Positions 33,601 through 42,076 of a stretch of DNA of 64,000 nt are shown piece after piece. The notes below the pieces were generated by a model. That model was not told where the DNA came from. It did no database searches and was given only the letters and a program-made list of their open reading frames with translations. The DNA is from Nitrospira sp. ST-bin5 (GTDB lineage Bacteria > Nitrospirota > Nitrospiria > Nitrospirales > Nitrospiraceae): the NCBI GenBank assembly GCA_002083555.1, contig MSXN01000001.1, positions 62,001 through 126,000 of the forward strand. The letters are read 5' to 3'. Each line of letters opens with the position of its first letter. The stretch's first letter is position 1. The position numbers were made by a program, and so were the translations under genes.

Positions 33601-35046
33601 CCGTTTGCACAAGCCGACGGATCGACCACGAGAAAATACGGCGGCACCGGACTTGGTCTCGCCATTGCCAAACAGCTCGTCACATTCATGGGGGGAGAAA
33701 TCTGGGCCGAGAGTCAGATGGGATCGGGAGCCACCTTCCTCTTTACCGTCCATCTCGCTCACTCTCACCTGGGCAGCACAGGCGGGCTGGATTCGAAACA
33801 GGCCTTGCCGAACCAGCGCGTGCTGGTCGTCGACGACAGTCCGACCGCCCGCCTCACGCTGGACCGTCAGCTGCGAAACTGGGGGGTCAGCTCCACCGTC
33901 GCCGAATCAGGGACGGCTGCGGTACCACTCCTCGCCAACGCAGTAGACGAAGGCCTCCCCTACGACACCGTCGTGCTCGATCTCGATATGCCCGGCATGA
34001 ACGGGCTCGACACCGTTCGCGCGATCCACGAGACCCTTCAGCACCATCACCCTCGTGTGATTCTCATGACACCGGTCGAACGTGTGGACGCAGCGGAAGA
34101 CCACACCGGGCTGATCACCGCCACCCTCACCAAACCTGTGCGGCCCTCCGACCTTCACCGTGCCCTCTCCGGACAGGCCGTCTTGGTCTCCTCCTCTCGC
34201 CCGCACGAGCAGGAAGACCGGACACGCGCCACACCTCACGGCTCGATCCTCCTCGCGGAGGACAACGCCGTGAATCAGGAAGTGACTCTGGGCATGCTGG
34301 AAGTACTTGGCTGTACTGCCACGGCTGTCGAGAACGGACGATGCGCCATCGAGCTACTTGCCAGCCGGCCCTTCTCCGTAATCCTCATGGATTGCCAGAT
34401 GCCGGAGATGGATGGATTTGAAGCCACCCGCGCGATCCGTCGACAGGAACAGAAGACCGGCACGAGAATTCCTATCGTGGCCCTCACCGCCCATGCCCTG
34501 CAGGGGGATCGGGAACTCTGCCTGGCGGCAGGCATGGATGACTACCTCAGCAAACCGTTCACGATCGAACAGTTGAAAGCCGTGCTCTCCCGGTGGCTGC
34601 CATCGGCGGCGCCCCCTCCGCCGACTGACTCTTCCCCGGCAGCGAGCGCTCCGTCACCGACTTCGGCGCTTCAATCCAGCGAATCTCCTGTAGATCCAAA
34701 GAGTTGGGACAGCATCACCAGTCTCCAACGTCCCGGACAGCCTGACCTGCTTGCTAAAGTCATCGGGCTTTATCTCAAGGATTCGCAAGGATTGGTCGAT
34801 AAGATACTAGCAGCCACGGCAGGGAAGGACTTCGCCTCTCTGCGGGACACTGCCCATAGTTTGAAGTCGCGCAGTGCGACGCTGGGAGCCTGGCAGGTCG
34901 CCGACCTTTGCAAACAGTTGGAAATAGGCGCACGAGAGCAGACCTTAGCCTGGACAGAAGCCGAACGGCTGGCGAAGCAGTTACAACAGACCTTCACCGC
35001 AACGTGCGAGATCTTTGAAGATGAACGACAGAGGAGAGCGGCGTAA
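30679..35046 (+). CDS. Large cytoplasmic hybrid histidine kinase: PAS-GAF-PAS-PAS-PAS-HisKA-HATPase-REC-REC-Hpt
   Basis: 1455 residues with no membrane segment. PAS1 is about 80-195 (LGDGLCVVDAQWNIVRLN), GAF about 215-380, PAS2 about 390-510, PAS3 about 520-640 (ALDAVVTIDDRGSIVDWN) and PAS4 about 645-775. HisKA has MSHEIRTPMNG with His810, and HATPase has GGTGLGLAIAKQL. The two receiver domains carry Asp1101 and Asp1238, and the Hpt domain has His1393 (AHSLKSRS). The kinase, receiver and Hpt part is closely related to the upstream CHASE8 kinase, suggesting duplication. The ATG at 30679 with GAGG six bases upstream is preferred over a TTG at 30673. Confidence 0.92.
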   Translation: MHPLVQRQLKRLGLDPANCPTDLAGWHAMLERVSQSYAENDQGRALLEQSLDVTSREMQGLYEDLRRSGETELAKERNKLEAVLHSLGDGLCVVDAQWNIVRLNPQAEELFGLPLARLAGQPVYHFLSPGPEEFSHECLITDTSIPPLEQGLPFRTNDGILVRDDGQMTPISLVVTPVSTNGVVSGAVLVFRDITAQNWAEEQRRESAALLRRVQAGLLELATNADLYRGERSEAFQVVTRVASQSLRVARASIWFFTDAHAAIRCADLYEQSTDAHSSGTELPATAFPRYFSALATEDVIVANQAQTDSTTSEFTASYLIPLGITSMLDVPIRAEGKMVGVICHEHIGPARIWTAEEQQFATSVANTVSLVLEAADRRKAEQALRENEEKYRGLFESSQDAIMILSPPDWKFSACNPATVALFGARTIEHFTTLGPWDVSPTIQPDGEPSGSKAPKMIMRAMQEGSHFFEWTHKKIDGPVFSATVLLTRVTLRGETSLQATVRDVSEQKRAEEAIRKSEARTRLVIDSALDAVVTIDDRGSIVDWNPRAEVIFGWSAAEVYGQNLAGIIIPPRFRAAHQNGIEAFLRTGAGPILGRRIEVIALRRDGAEFPIELAVTALKTDDGFTFTAFIEDISERKRAEAALRDLSSFQKAMLDNAGHAIISATPDGIIRLFNPAAESLLGYRADELVGKQTPAVFHDLEEVAARARLFSAELGVPIEPGFDVFVEKSRRDLPNEHEWTYIRKDGIRLTVLLNVTALRNAEGQITSFLGIASDITSLKIVERELITAKEAAESASIAKSQFLANMSHEIRTPMNGVLGLAALLRQTPLSPKQQRLTDTIVRSGNSLLDIINDILDFSKIEAGKLELEHTDFHLRILVDDVLELFAAPAHQKHLELIADVADSVPAFVKGDPARLRQILINLIGNAIKFTAQGEVVVSIVSIADGVDQSVLCFSVKDSGIGITPDALRSIFQPFAQADGSTTRKYGGTGLGLAIAKQLVTFMGGEIWAESQMGSGATFLFTVHLAHSHLGSTGGLDSKQALPNQRVLVVDDSPTARLTLDRQLRNWGVSSTVAESGTAAVPLLANAVDEGLPYDTVVLDLDMPGMNGLDTVRAIHETLQHHHPRVILMTPVERVDAAEDHTGLITATLTKPVRPSDLHRALSGQAVLVSSSRPHEQEDRTRATPHGSILLAEDNAVNQEVTLGMLEVLGCTATAVENGRCAIELLASRPFSVILMDCQMPEMDGFEATRAIRRQEQKTGTRIPIVALTAHALQGDRELCLAAGMDDYLSKPFTIEQLKAVLSRWLPSAAPPPPTDSSPAASAPSPTSALQSSESPVDPKSWDSITSLQRPGQPDLLAKVIGLYLKDSQGLVDKILAATAGKDFASLRDTAHSLKSRSATLGAWQVADLCKQLEIGAREQTLAWTEAERLAKQLQQTFTATCEIFEDERQRRAA

Positions 35047-37185
35047 ATGAATTCCACCCCACTGGCCCTGATTGTTGACGACGACATCACCTTGCGCGTC
35101 CTCGCACGGGAAGCGCTGGAACAAGCCGGCTGCCGAGTCGAGGATGCCGCGACGGGCCAGGAAGCCCTCGACGCCTTTCAACGGGAGGCGCCCGACATTA
35201 TCCTCCTAGACGTCGTTATGCCGGGAATGGACGGATTTGCCACCTGCGCGGCACTCCGCAAGCTGCCCGGAGGGGCTTCCGTACCGGTCCTCATCATGAC
35301 TGGCCTCGACGATGTGAAGTCCATCGCCACGGCCTACGACGCCGGCGCAACCGACTTTGTCACGAAGCCTTGGAACGCGCTCGTGCTCAGCCATCGGGTC
35401 CGCTATATGCTGCGCGCCAGCCAGGCCGTGGAAGAGCTCCTGGAACGCGAGATGAGTCTGGCCGAAGCCCAACGGATCGCCCGCCTGGGCAACTGGAAAT
35501 GGAACTTGTCGACGAACCGGTTTATCGCGTCAACCCAGACCTTCCGTATTCTTGGCATCAAAGACGATCCTGCATCGACAACACTTTCCTTCAACCAATT
35601 CCTGGTTCACATTCACGAAGCCGATCGGCCGGCGGTCGAATCCGGCATCCGTCAAGCCATCGCCACCGGAGCCCCCTTCCGCCAGGATCATCGGGTCCAC
35701 CTGCCCACTGGAGACGTGCGCGTCGTCCATCACTATGCTGAAGTGGCGTTCGAACAAGGCGGCGCCGCGGCCAGCGTCGTCGGGACAATTCAGGATATTA
35801 CCGATCAGAAAAAAGCCGAGGCCCAGATTCACTTCCTGTCGAACTACGACCGTCTCACCCAGTTGCCCAATCGCCAGTTGTTCCAGGATCGGGTCACCCA
35901 GGCCCTGGCCACCCAGAAACGCCACGAGACGCAAGGCGCCATTCTTCTCGTCAACCTCGACCGGTTTCAACGCATCAACGATACGCTCGGCCCGAAATGC
36001 GGAGATACGATTCTCCGCGAAGTGGCCGAACGGCTGCTCCATTGCGTGCGACAATCCGACTCGGTGGCGCGCCACGACGATCAGGAACCCGTCACGCTCT
36101 CCCGGCTGGGCGGGGACGAGTTCACCGTGCTCCTCACCCATCTGGCTTCCGCGCAGAGCGCCGCGAAAGTAACCCAGCGAATCCTGGAATCCCTCAATGC
36201 CCCCTACCAGATCGATGGCCGCCAGGTGGTGGTGACCGCCAGCATCGGAATTGCGCTGCTCGGACAGGATGGCGACGATGTCGACACGCTGCTCCGCAAT
36301 GCGGACGCGGCCGTCCACGCGGCGCAAGAAAAGGGACGGAACACCTATCAGTTCTATTCCCAGTCGATGAACGTGGCCTTGGCAGAACGGCTGAGTCTGG
36401 AGACAGACCTTCGTCAAGCCTTGGAGCGAAGCGAATTTGTGCTGCATTACCAGCCCCAGGTGGACATCCGCCGATGGGAAATCGTCGGCGTCGAAGCCCT
36501 CATCCGCTGGCAGCATCCGGTACGAGGTATGGTATCTCCCATGACCTTTATTCCACTGGCTGAAGAGGTCGGGCTGATCGACCAGATCGGACAATGGGTG
36601 TTCCGCACCGCCTGCGCGCAGCAGGTCGCCTGGGGGACGTACGGCCTCGGCGAAGTTTCCATCGCAGTCAACCTGTCGGGGGTCCAGTTTCAGCAAGCGA
36701 ATCTCGTGGAGTCGATTCGCGCGATCGTCCGTGAGACCGGGGCCAATCCTGCACGGCTGGAATTGGAACTGACGGAAAGCACCGCAATGCACGATGCGGA
36801 GAATGCCGTCGCGACTTTTCAACAGCTGAAAGCCATGGGATTCAGTCTGTCCATTGATGACTTCGGCACCGGCTATTCCTCGCTGGCCTATCTCAAGCGC
36901 TTCCCCATCGATACCATCAAGATCGACCGGGCCTTCGTCAAGGACCTCGCGTCAGAATCCGAACAGGCTGCCATCGCCATCGCCATCATTGCCATGGCCC
37001 ACGGGCTGAAGCTTCGTGTGCTGGCCGAAGGGGTCGAAACCCAGCCACAACTCGACATCCTGCGCGATCAGGGGTGCGACGCCATTCAAGGGTACTTCTT
37101 CAGCCATCCCCTACCGGCCGACCGTGTCGAGCAGTTGATCCGCGACCTCCGCGCGAAGTCCGATCACGAGCGGCGCGCCGCGTAG
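35047..37185 (+). CDS. Response regulator REC-PAS-GGDEF-EAL (c-di-GMP turnover)
   Basis: 712 residues. The receiver domain (1-125) has acceptor Asp55 (ILLDVVMPGMDG). A PAS domain spans about 135-255. The GGDEF domain has an intact RLGGDEF (355-359). The EAL domain has EALIRW (483-485) and DDFGTGYSS (604-612), with QGYFFSHPLP near the end. Both catalytic signatures look intact, so it could make or degrade c-di-GMP. An RQSD inhibitory-type site (335-338) lies 11 residues further from GGDEF than usual. As last gene of the operon, one base after the kinase stop, it is the probable output of the phosphorelay. Confidence 0.92.
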   Translation: MNSTPLALIVDDDITLRVLAREALEQAGCRVEDAATGQEALDAFQREAPDIILLDVVMPGMDGFATCAALRKLPGGASVPVLIMTGLDDVKSIATAYDAGATDFVTKPWNALVLSHRVRYMLRASQAVEELLEREMSLAEAQRIARLGNWKWNLSTNRFIASTQTFRILGIKDDPASTTLSFNQFLVHIHEADRPAVESGIRQAIATGAPFRQDHRVHLPTGDVRVVHHYAEVAFEQGGAAASVVGTIQDITDQKKAEAQIHFLSNYDRLTQLPNRQLFQDRVTQALATQKRHETQGAILLVNLDRFQRINDTLGPKCGDTILREVAERLLHCVRQSDSVARHDDQEPVTLSRLGGDEFTVLLTHLASAQSAAKVTQRILESLNAPYQIDGRQVVVTASIGIALLGQDGDDVDTLLRNADAAVHAAQEKGRNTYQFYSQSMNVALAERLSLETDLRQALERSEFVLHYQPQVDIRRWEIVGVEALIRWQHPVRGMVSPMTFIPLAEEVGLIDQIGQWVFRTACAQQVAWGTYGLGEVSIAVNLSGVQFQQANLVESIRAIVRETGANPARLELELTESTAMHDAENAVATFQQLKAMGFSLSIDDFGTGYSSLAYLKRFPIDTIKIDRAFVKDLASESEQAAIAIAIIAMAHGLKLRVLAEGVETQPQLDILRDQGCDAIQGYFFSHPLPADRVEQLIRDLRAKSDHERRAA

Positions 37186-37285
37186 CGCCCGGCCGCGCGT
37201 CACGTTCTCACACATGGCCTATGACGTCTTGTATTTGGATGCGGCGCGCGATACCCTCGCACCATCGTCTTTTCTTTTCTGCACG

Positions 37286-38101
37286 ATGGCCATCTACGCA
37301 ATCGGCGACATCCAAGGCTGCGCGCGCTCTCTGGAGCGATTGCTCGCACTCATCCGGTTTGATCCTTCCGTAGACCGCCTCTGGTGCGTCGGCGATCTGG
37401 TCAATCGCGGCCCGGACTCCCTTCGCGTCCTTCGCTATCTCAAACAGCTTGGCCCCTCCGCACAGGTCGTCCTCGGCAATCACGACTTGTTCCTGCTCGC
37501 CGTAGCGGAAGGCATTGTCTCCCTGCGGTCGAAAGACACCATTCAGGACATCCTTGCCGCCGACGATCGCACCGAGCTCATCGATTGGCTCAAGCGACAA
37601 CCGTTGCACCATCACGAAGGCGCCTATTTCATGGTTCATGCCGGCCTCCTGCCGCAATGGTCGGTCGACGACGCCGGACGCCTGGCCCGGGAAGTCGAAC
37701 GCACCCTCGCCGGACCCGAGTCGCGCACGTTTCTTCAGGCGCTCTTTCACGGAAATGCCCCGCAGTGGAGTGCCTCACTGACCGGTTATGAACGACTGGC
37801 AGCTATCACGCGAGCCCTCACCAGGCTGCGCACCTGCACAGCGGAAGGCGCCTTGTCAGGATTTTCAGGATCCCCGAACGACGCCCCTTACGGACACCTT
37901 CCCTGGTTCCACATGCCGAATCGGCGGAGCAGCGATCACACCATTCTCTTCGGTCACTGGGCCGCGCTCGGCTTGCACATCGAATCAAACCTCTTGGGGT
38001 TGGACAGTGGCTGTGTGTGGGGCCGGCAACTAACGGCGATTCGACTGAACGATCGGCAAGTGTTCCAAGTGGAGTATGCGGATGACCGTGGACGGGGTTG
38101 A
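37286..38101 (+). CDS. apaH: Bis(5'-nucleosyl)-tetraphosphatase, symmetrical
   Basis: Hydrolyses Ap4A to two ADP. 271 residues, the family length, with metallophosphoesterase motifs GDIQGC, GDLVNRGPDS, GNHD and a later MVHAGLLPQW and GHWAALGL. The start at 37286 (MAIYAIGDIQGC) aligns with known ApaH N termini; a longer frame from 37214 does not. It begins 100 bases after the c-di-GMP regulator, so it may or may not be in that operon. Confidence 0.92.
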   Translation: MAIYAIGDIQGCARSLERLLALIRFDPSVDRLWCVGDLVNRGPDSLRVLRYLKQLGPSAQVVLGNHDLFLLAVAEGIVSLRSKDTIQDILAADDRTELIDWLKRQPLHHHEGAYFMVHAGLLPQWSVDDAGRLAREVERTLAGPESRTFLQALFHGNAPQWSASLTGYERLAAITRALTRLRTCTAEGALSGFSGSPNDAPYGHLPWFHMPNRRSSDHTILFGHWAALGLHIESNLLGLDSGCVWGRQLTAIRLNDRQVFQVEYADDRGRG

Positions 38102-38621
38102 GCCCTCCCCCGCCAACCCGGATTGGCCTCGCTACTCATCCAGACCTTTCCCTGCCTATCGGTTCGTTCCAGGAAACAGTCCTCACCCGCGACGGAATCC
38201 GCAGGGCCATTCGTTCGGATGTCCCGAGCCGGGTCCAGCGGCCTGCAGACCAGAGGAGTGGTTCCGGTCCGAGGACTATCGCTTTGGAATCGATTTATAT
38301 AATTTCGCGTACTGGTGGGAATGCCATGAGGTCTTTGAAGGATTCTGGCATGCGGTGGGACGAAAGACTGAACAGGGACGATTCTTCCAAGCGCTGATTC
38401 ACCTGGCAGCGGCGAACCTGAAACGATTCACGCACCATCCCGTTGCCGAACGGAGTCTGCTGGGGAAAAGCGCTCATCTTTTTTCTGGACTCCCAGATTG
38501 CTACATGGGAATCGATCTGGCAGAATTGCGGGACAGCCTTACGGCAGCCTTGCGGCAGGGCTTCCCTCCCCCACTTCTGATGACTTTGGAATTGGGGAGA
38601 GAGCAGTCTCCCCGAAATTAA
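38076..38621 (+). CDS. DUF309 domain-containing protein
   Basis: 181 residues. The core YNFAYWWECHEVFEGFWHA followed by QALIHLAAANLKRF is the DUF309 signature: a helical fold with conserved Glu, Cys, His and Glu that suggests a metal or small-ligand site. The first 60 residues are Pro-rich and of low complexity. It overlaps apaH by 26 bases, so the two are translationally linked. Biochemical role unknown. Confidence 0.8.
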   Translation: MRMTVDGVEPSPANPDWPRYSSRPFPAYRFVPGNSPHPRRNPQGHSFGCPEPGPAACRPEEWFRSEDYRFGIDLYNFAYWWECHEVFEGFWHAVGRKTEQGRFFQALIHLAAANLKRFTHHPVAERSLLGKSAHLFSGLPDCYMGIDLAELRDSLTAALRQGFPPPLLMTLELGREQSPRN

Positions 38622-38658
38622 CCCGCACGATTCCTCGTCTGCGACCCAAAGTGCCTCG

Positions 38659-39435
38659 TCACACACCCGCGACAAGCCGGACAAGCGGGACCTTCTCCCC
38701 TATTCCAAACGAGACCGGTTTCTTGACCGCCTCCGGATTCACGTACGTCCCGAACATTCGATCCCACACTGAAAACGTCACCCCAAAATTGGCCTGCTGG
38801 TGCGCTGGAGCATCGCTATGGTGGATGTGATGATAGCGGGGCGTGACGAAGATCCATTCCAGCCAATTCGATCGCCAGGACACATTCATGTGCATCCAAT
38901 CGTTGAGCAGCATGTGCGAAGAAAGTACGACCAGCCAGATCCACCAGGGCGCCAGTCCAAACACTGAATAAGCAAAGATCCACGGGAGATTGAACAAGAC
39001 CTGCTGGGGGAACGACGCCCGATACCCCGCCAGCCAGTACATCGTGGTCGGCGAATGGTGCCATTGATGAATGCGCCAAACCGCACTGAGATGCAGCAAT
39101 CGATGCATCCAATAGGCGCCAAAATCACCCACTAGGTAGTAGAGCACGAAGGTCGCTGCAACCGGTAGCGCCATGATGGCGTCAGGAACCGGCGCGCGAA
39201 GTGCAATTCGAGCGCTCAGAAACTCGGCAGCGGGCAGAAGGATAAAGCCGACGAGCGTGCAGCCGATGAGGTCATACACCATCACTGACCGATACGAAAT
39301 CGTCCGGGCTGGTACGGTCAGTTCGATCACTGTTACCCCGACAAGCCTCGCCAAGAAAAGGATGTGTACAAATAGTCCGTGATCAAGGACGAATTGACGG
39401 AATTCCCGGCTTAGCAACCACTCGACCCATTCCAT
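38659..39435 (-). CDS. Sterol desaturase/fatty acid hydroxylase family membrane protein
   Basis: 258 residues with at least four hydrophobic segments and the eight-His di-iron motifs of the superfamily: HRLLH, HQWHH and HHIHH. It probably hydroxylates or desaturates a lipid in the inner membrane. Similar enzymes modify carotenoids, sterols, hopanoids or alkyl chains, and the substrate cannot be chosen here. It is convergent with the DUF309 gene and has no clear operon partner. Confidence 0.88.
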   Translation of the reverse strand: MEWVEWLLSREFRQFVLDHGLFVHILFLARLVGVTVIELTVPARTISYRSVMVYDLIGCTLVGFILLPAAEFLSARIALRAPVPDAIMALPVAATFVLYYLVGDFGAYWMHRLLHLSAVWRIHQWHHSPTTMYWLAGYRASFPQQVLFNLPWIFAYSVFGLAPWWIWLVVLSSHMLLNDWMHMNVSWRSNWLEWIFVTPRYHHIHHSDAPAHQQANFGVTFSVWDRMFGTYVNPEAVKKPVSFGIGEKVPLVRLVAGV

Positions 39436-39555
39436 CCGGTAGCCCTCCGTCCAACCGCAAGTGCTGACTGTACCAAACTGCCCAGCTCGTCTCCTACCCC
39501 TCTTAAGTCAGACTAGCCGGACTGCAGACGTTCCTCCAGGCGCCGTGACACGGCT

Positions 39556-40200
39556 CTATTCAGCCTCCCGCTGAATCACACGAAGCTGCCCGCGATCGTG
39601 CCACAGCTCTATCCACGGGGGAGAGTTTTGCCAGGTCCAGAGGAGCAACTGGCGATCGGGCCGCTCTTCCCAGTCGCCAACTCGCCAGGGCATGGGCCAG
39701 CCGCCCAGAACCGCATCGATCGCGCGACCCTTTAAATCCAATCGCTCCTGATAGGCCGAGGCGCACAACGCCGTGATCGGATGGTCTCTGAACTGCGGAC
39801 TATAGCCCCATTCCGGCTGCCATTGATTCGCACGCAGCCACGTTTGAACCGCAGCAGACCCATACCGGAAGATCGCATCCAGCGGGGGGAAGGATGTGGC
39901 CGGTTGCGCATACAATTTGATGCCGTCCGGGATCGGCGGGAGCGTGGCCTGCCGATTGACCAGGACCAGCCCTGTCGCCCGATCTTCCTGATTGGTATAG
40001 ACACTGATACAGCCGGTCAATCCATGTTCTCCCGGTACGACGCGGCACGCTACCGAAAGCCAGTGGCGGAATCGCGCATCCCGCAGGGGAACAACTCCCA
40101 TCCCACCCCAGACCCCGCAGTAGTCGCTTCCGTGACGAGTCAGATGGACGCAGGGCCTCGCGAGTGCGTACCCTTCTTTCAGGAGTTCGTCAGGAGTCAT
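39556..40200 (-). CDS. Hypothetical protein
   Basis: 214 residues, soluble, rich in Trp and Arg; no signal peptide. Segments such as YCGVWGGMGVVP, FRHWLSVACRVVPGEHG, SVYTNQEDR and WPMPWRVGDWEERPDRQ look conserved in composition, but I do not recognise the family. It is downstream of panB in the same direction with a 152-base gap that contains a GCCCTGC/GCAGGGC hairpin lacking a T-run. Confidence 0.65.
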   Translation of the reverse strand: MTPDELLKEGYALARPCVHLTRHGSDYCGVWGGMGVVPLRDARFRHWLSVACRVVPGEHGLTGCISVYTNQEDRATGLVLVNRQATLPPIPDGIKLYAQPATSFPPLDAIFRYGSAAVQTWLRANQWQPEWGYSPQFRDHPITALCASAYQERLDLKGRAIDAVLGGWPMPWRVGDWEERPDRQLLLWTWQNSPPWIELWHDRGQLRVIQREAE

Positions 40201-40352
40201 GCCTCACTCCAATCGAATCGGGTCAGCCGCCCTGCGCCCGCACGGGTTGCAGGGCCGGACGACAACGATTCAACCTCGCGTTGACTGATCGAAGGCGGCA
40301 GGACATGGCCAGTACGCGGGAGAAATGAATGACCACACTTCGAACAGAGGAC

Positions 40353-41141
40353 TCAGTGATAGGACTCCGCGTCGCTGGGGAACTTCCCGAGTTCGACTTC
40401 TTCCTTGAACCGCCGTACGGCCTGCAGTGCATCGGTTTTGAGATGAGCATAGGGTTTGACGAACTTCGGCACAAAGTCGTCGAAGAGCCCGAGCAGATCA
40501 TAGAGCACGAGTACTTGCCCGTCACAATGCGGCCCGGCTCCGATCCCGATCGTAGGGATGGACAGCTCCGCTGTGATGCTTTTCGCCAACGGCGCCGGAA
40601 TGGCCTCCAGGACAATCCCGAATGCTCCTGCAGCTTCCAGCGCCTTCGCGTCGGCCATCAACTCCTTCGCCCGATCCTTGGCCTTTCCCTGCACCTTATA
40701 GCCGCCATATTGGTTCACCGACTGCGGGGTCATGCCGAGATGCCCCATCACGGGAATACCCACCGCGGTCATCGCCTCGACCCGGCCGGCCATCGCCTGT
40801 CCCCCTTCAAGCTTCACCGCATGCGCGCCTGCTTGAATCAAGCGTCCGGCATTCCGCAACGCATCTTCCTTGCTCGCTTGATAGGACATGAAGGGCATGT
40901 CGCCGATCACCAGCGCTTGTTGCGCCGCACGGGCGACCAGCTTGGTGTGGTACAGCATATCCTCCATGGTAACGGACAGCGTATTGGCCTGGCCCTGCAC
41001 CACCACACCGAGCGAATCTCCGACCAGAATGGCGTTGATGCCGGCCTGCTCCACAATGCGGGTGAAGAGCGCGTCGTACGCGGTCACAACGACAATCTTC
41101 TTCTCCTGGCGCTTGTGCTGCTGAAATTCTGGAATCGTCAT
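40353..41141 (-). CDS. panB: 3-methyl-2-oxobutanoate hydroxymethyltransferase
   Basis: First committed step of pantothenate/CoA synthesis: transfers a hydroxymethyl group from 5,10-methylene-THF to 2-oxoisovalerate. 262 residues, the usual length. Motifs are VVTAYDALFTRIVEQAG, ILVGDSLGVVVQG (Mg ligand Asp), VKLEGG, PVMGHLGMTPQ and IGIGAGPHCDGQVLV. The start at 41141 overlaps the metF stop by one base (TGATG), so it is translationally coupled to the enzyme that consumes the same folate. Confidence 0.95.
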   Translation of the reverse strand: MTIPEFQQHKRQEKKIVVVTAYDALFTRIVEQAGINAILVGDSLGVVVQGQANTLSVTMEDMLYHTKLVARAAQQALVIGDMPFMSYQASKEDALRNAGRLIQAGAHAVKLEGGQAMAGRVEAMTAVGIPVMGHLGMTPQSVNQYGGYKVQGKAKDRAKELMADAKALEAAGAFGIVLEAIPAPLAKSITAELSIPTIGIGAGPHCDGQVLVLYDLLGLFDDFVPKFVKPYAHLKTDALQAVRRFKEEVELGKFPSDAESYH

Positions 41142-42028
41142 CAGCCGAGATGGGCCTTGGTGATGATCTCTGCCAAGCGATGGGTGCCCTTGATCGCCAT
41201 GATATGGACTCCGTCGCAATGTGCGCGCACCGCGTTGATGGTCCGCACGGCTATCTCCACGCCCACATCTTCCGCCTTGTTTCCGGCGGCCTTCAATTCG
41301 TCGATCATCTCCTGCGGCACCGACACGCCAGGAATGTTGGCGTTCATGAATTCGGCCATCTTGTGGTTCCGTAACAACAAGATTCCGGCCAGGACTTTCA
41401 CCTTGTAGGGCCTCACGGCTTTCATGAAGCTCGCGAAGAGATCGGGGTTATAGATCGCCTGGGTTTGAAAGAACTGGGCTCCGGCTTTGACCTTCACTTC
41501 GAACTTTGCCAGCATCGGCCCGACCGGATCAGCCTCCGGAGTCACCGCTGCGCCGATGGTGAAGGCCGTCGAGCCGTCCAGTTTATTGCCGGCCATGTCG
41601 CGACCACTGTTCAGTCCTTGTACCAGCTGCATGACCTGCACGGAATCGAGATCGTAGACCGGCTTGGCCTCTTTGTGGTCGCCGACTGTCGGGTAGTCGC
41701 CGGTCAGACAAAGGATGTTGCGGATGCCGAGCATATGGGCGCCCATGAGGTCGGACTGCATGGCAATCCGATTCCGGTCGCGACAGGTCAGCTGCATCAC
41801 CGGATCATGGCCCAATTCGTAGAGCAACCGGCAGACCGGCAGCGACCCGGCGCGCACGACAGCCGCCGTGTTGTCGGTCACATTGACGCCGTGCACACGC
41901 CCGACCAGTTCCTCCGCGTTCTCCAGCACCTTCGAGATATTGGTGCCCTTCGGCGGGTTGTACTCGATCGTCACGGCAAACTGCCCGCTACTCAAGACCT
42001 CGCTCAACCGCCGCGGTTCTTTACTCAT
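41141..42028 (-). CDS. metF: 5,10-methylenetetrahydrofolate reductase
   Basis: Reduces methylene-THF to methyl-THF for methionine synthesis, FAD-dependent. 295 residues. It begins near FAVTIEYNPPKGTN, with LTCRDRNR, NILCLTGDYP (flavin site) and FFQTQAIYNPDLF. GGGAG upstream of the ATG. It lacks the C-terminal zinc domain found in some relatives; a protein resembling that domain is encoded alone at 21076. It is flanked by folD upstream and panB downstream, a one-carbon folate cluster. Confidence 0.92.
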   Translation of the reverse strand: MSKEPRRLSEVLSSGQFAVTIEYNPPKGTNISKVLENAEELVGRVHGVNVTDNTAAVVRAGSLPVCRLLYELGHDPVMQLTCRDRNRIAMQSDLMGAHMLGIRNILCLTGDYPTVGDHKEAKPVYDLDSVQVMQLVQGLNSGRDMAGNKLDGSTAFTIGAAVTPEADPVGPMLAKFEVKVKAGAQFFQTQAIYNPDLFASFMKAVRPYKVKVLAGILLLRNHKMAEFMNANIPGVSVPQEMIDELKAAGNKAEDVGVEIAVRTINAVRAHCDGVHIMAIKGTHRLAEIITKAHLG

Positions 42029-42076
42029 GCATCTCCCTCACCCTTATCCACTCCCCTACTTCATCCCTTACCTTGT

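Noticed and set aside
35530..36822. Minus-strand open frame of 430 codons
   Set aside because: Antisense to the GGDEF-EAL regulator, whose domain motifs are clear; no own motif or ribosome site.
40229..40255. Terminator after panB
   Set aside because: A GCCCTGC/GCAGGGC hairpin exists, but no T-run follows on the minus strand, so it is not called.
40329..41408. Plus-strand open frame of 359 codons across panB and metF
   Set aside because: Antisense to two well-defined enzymes; no family resemblance.
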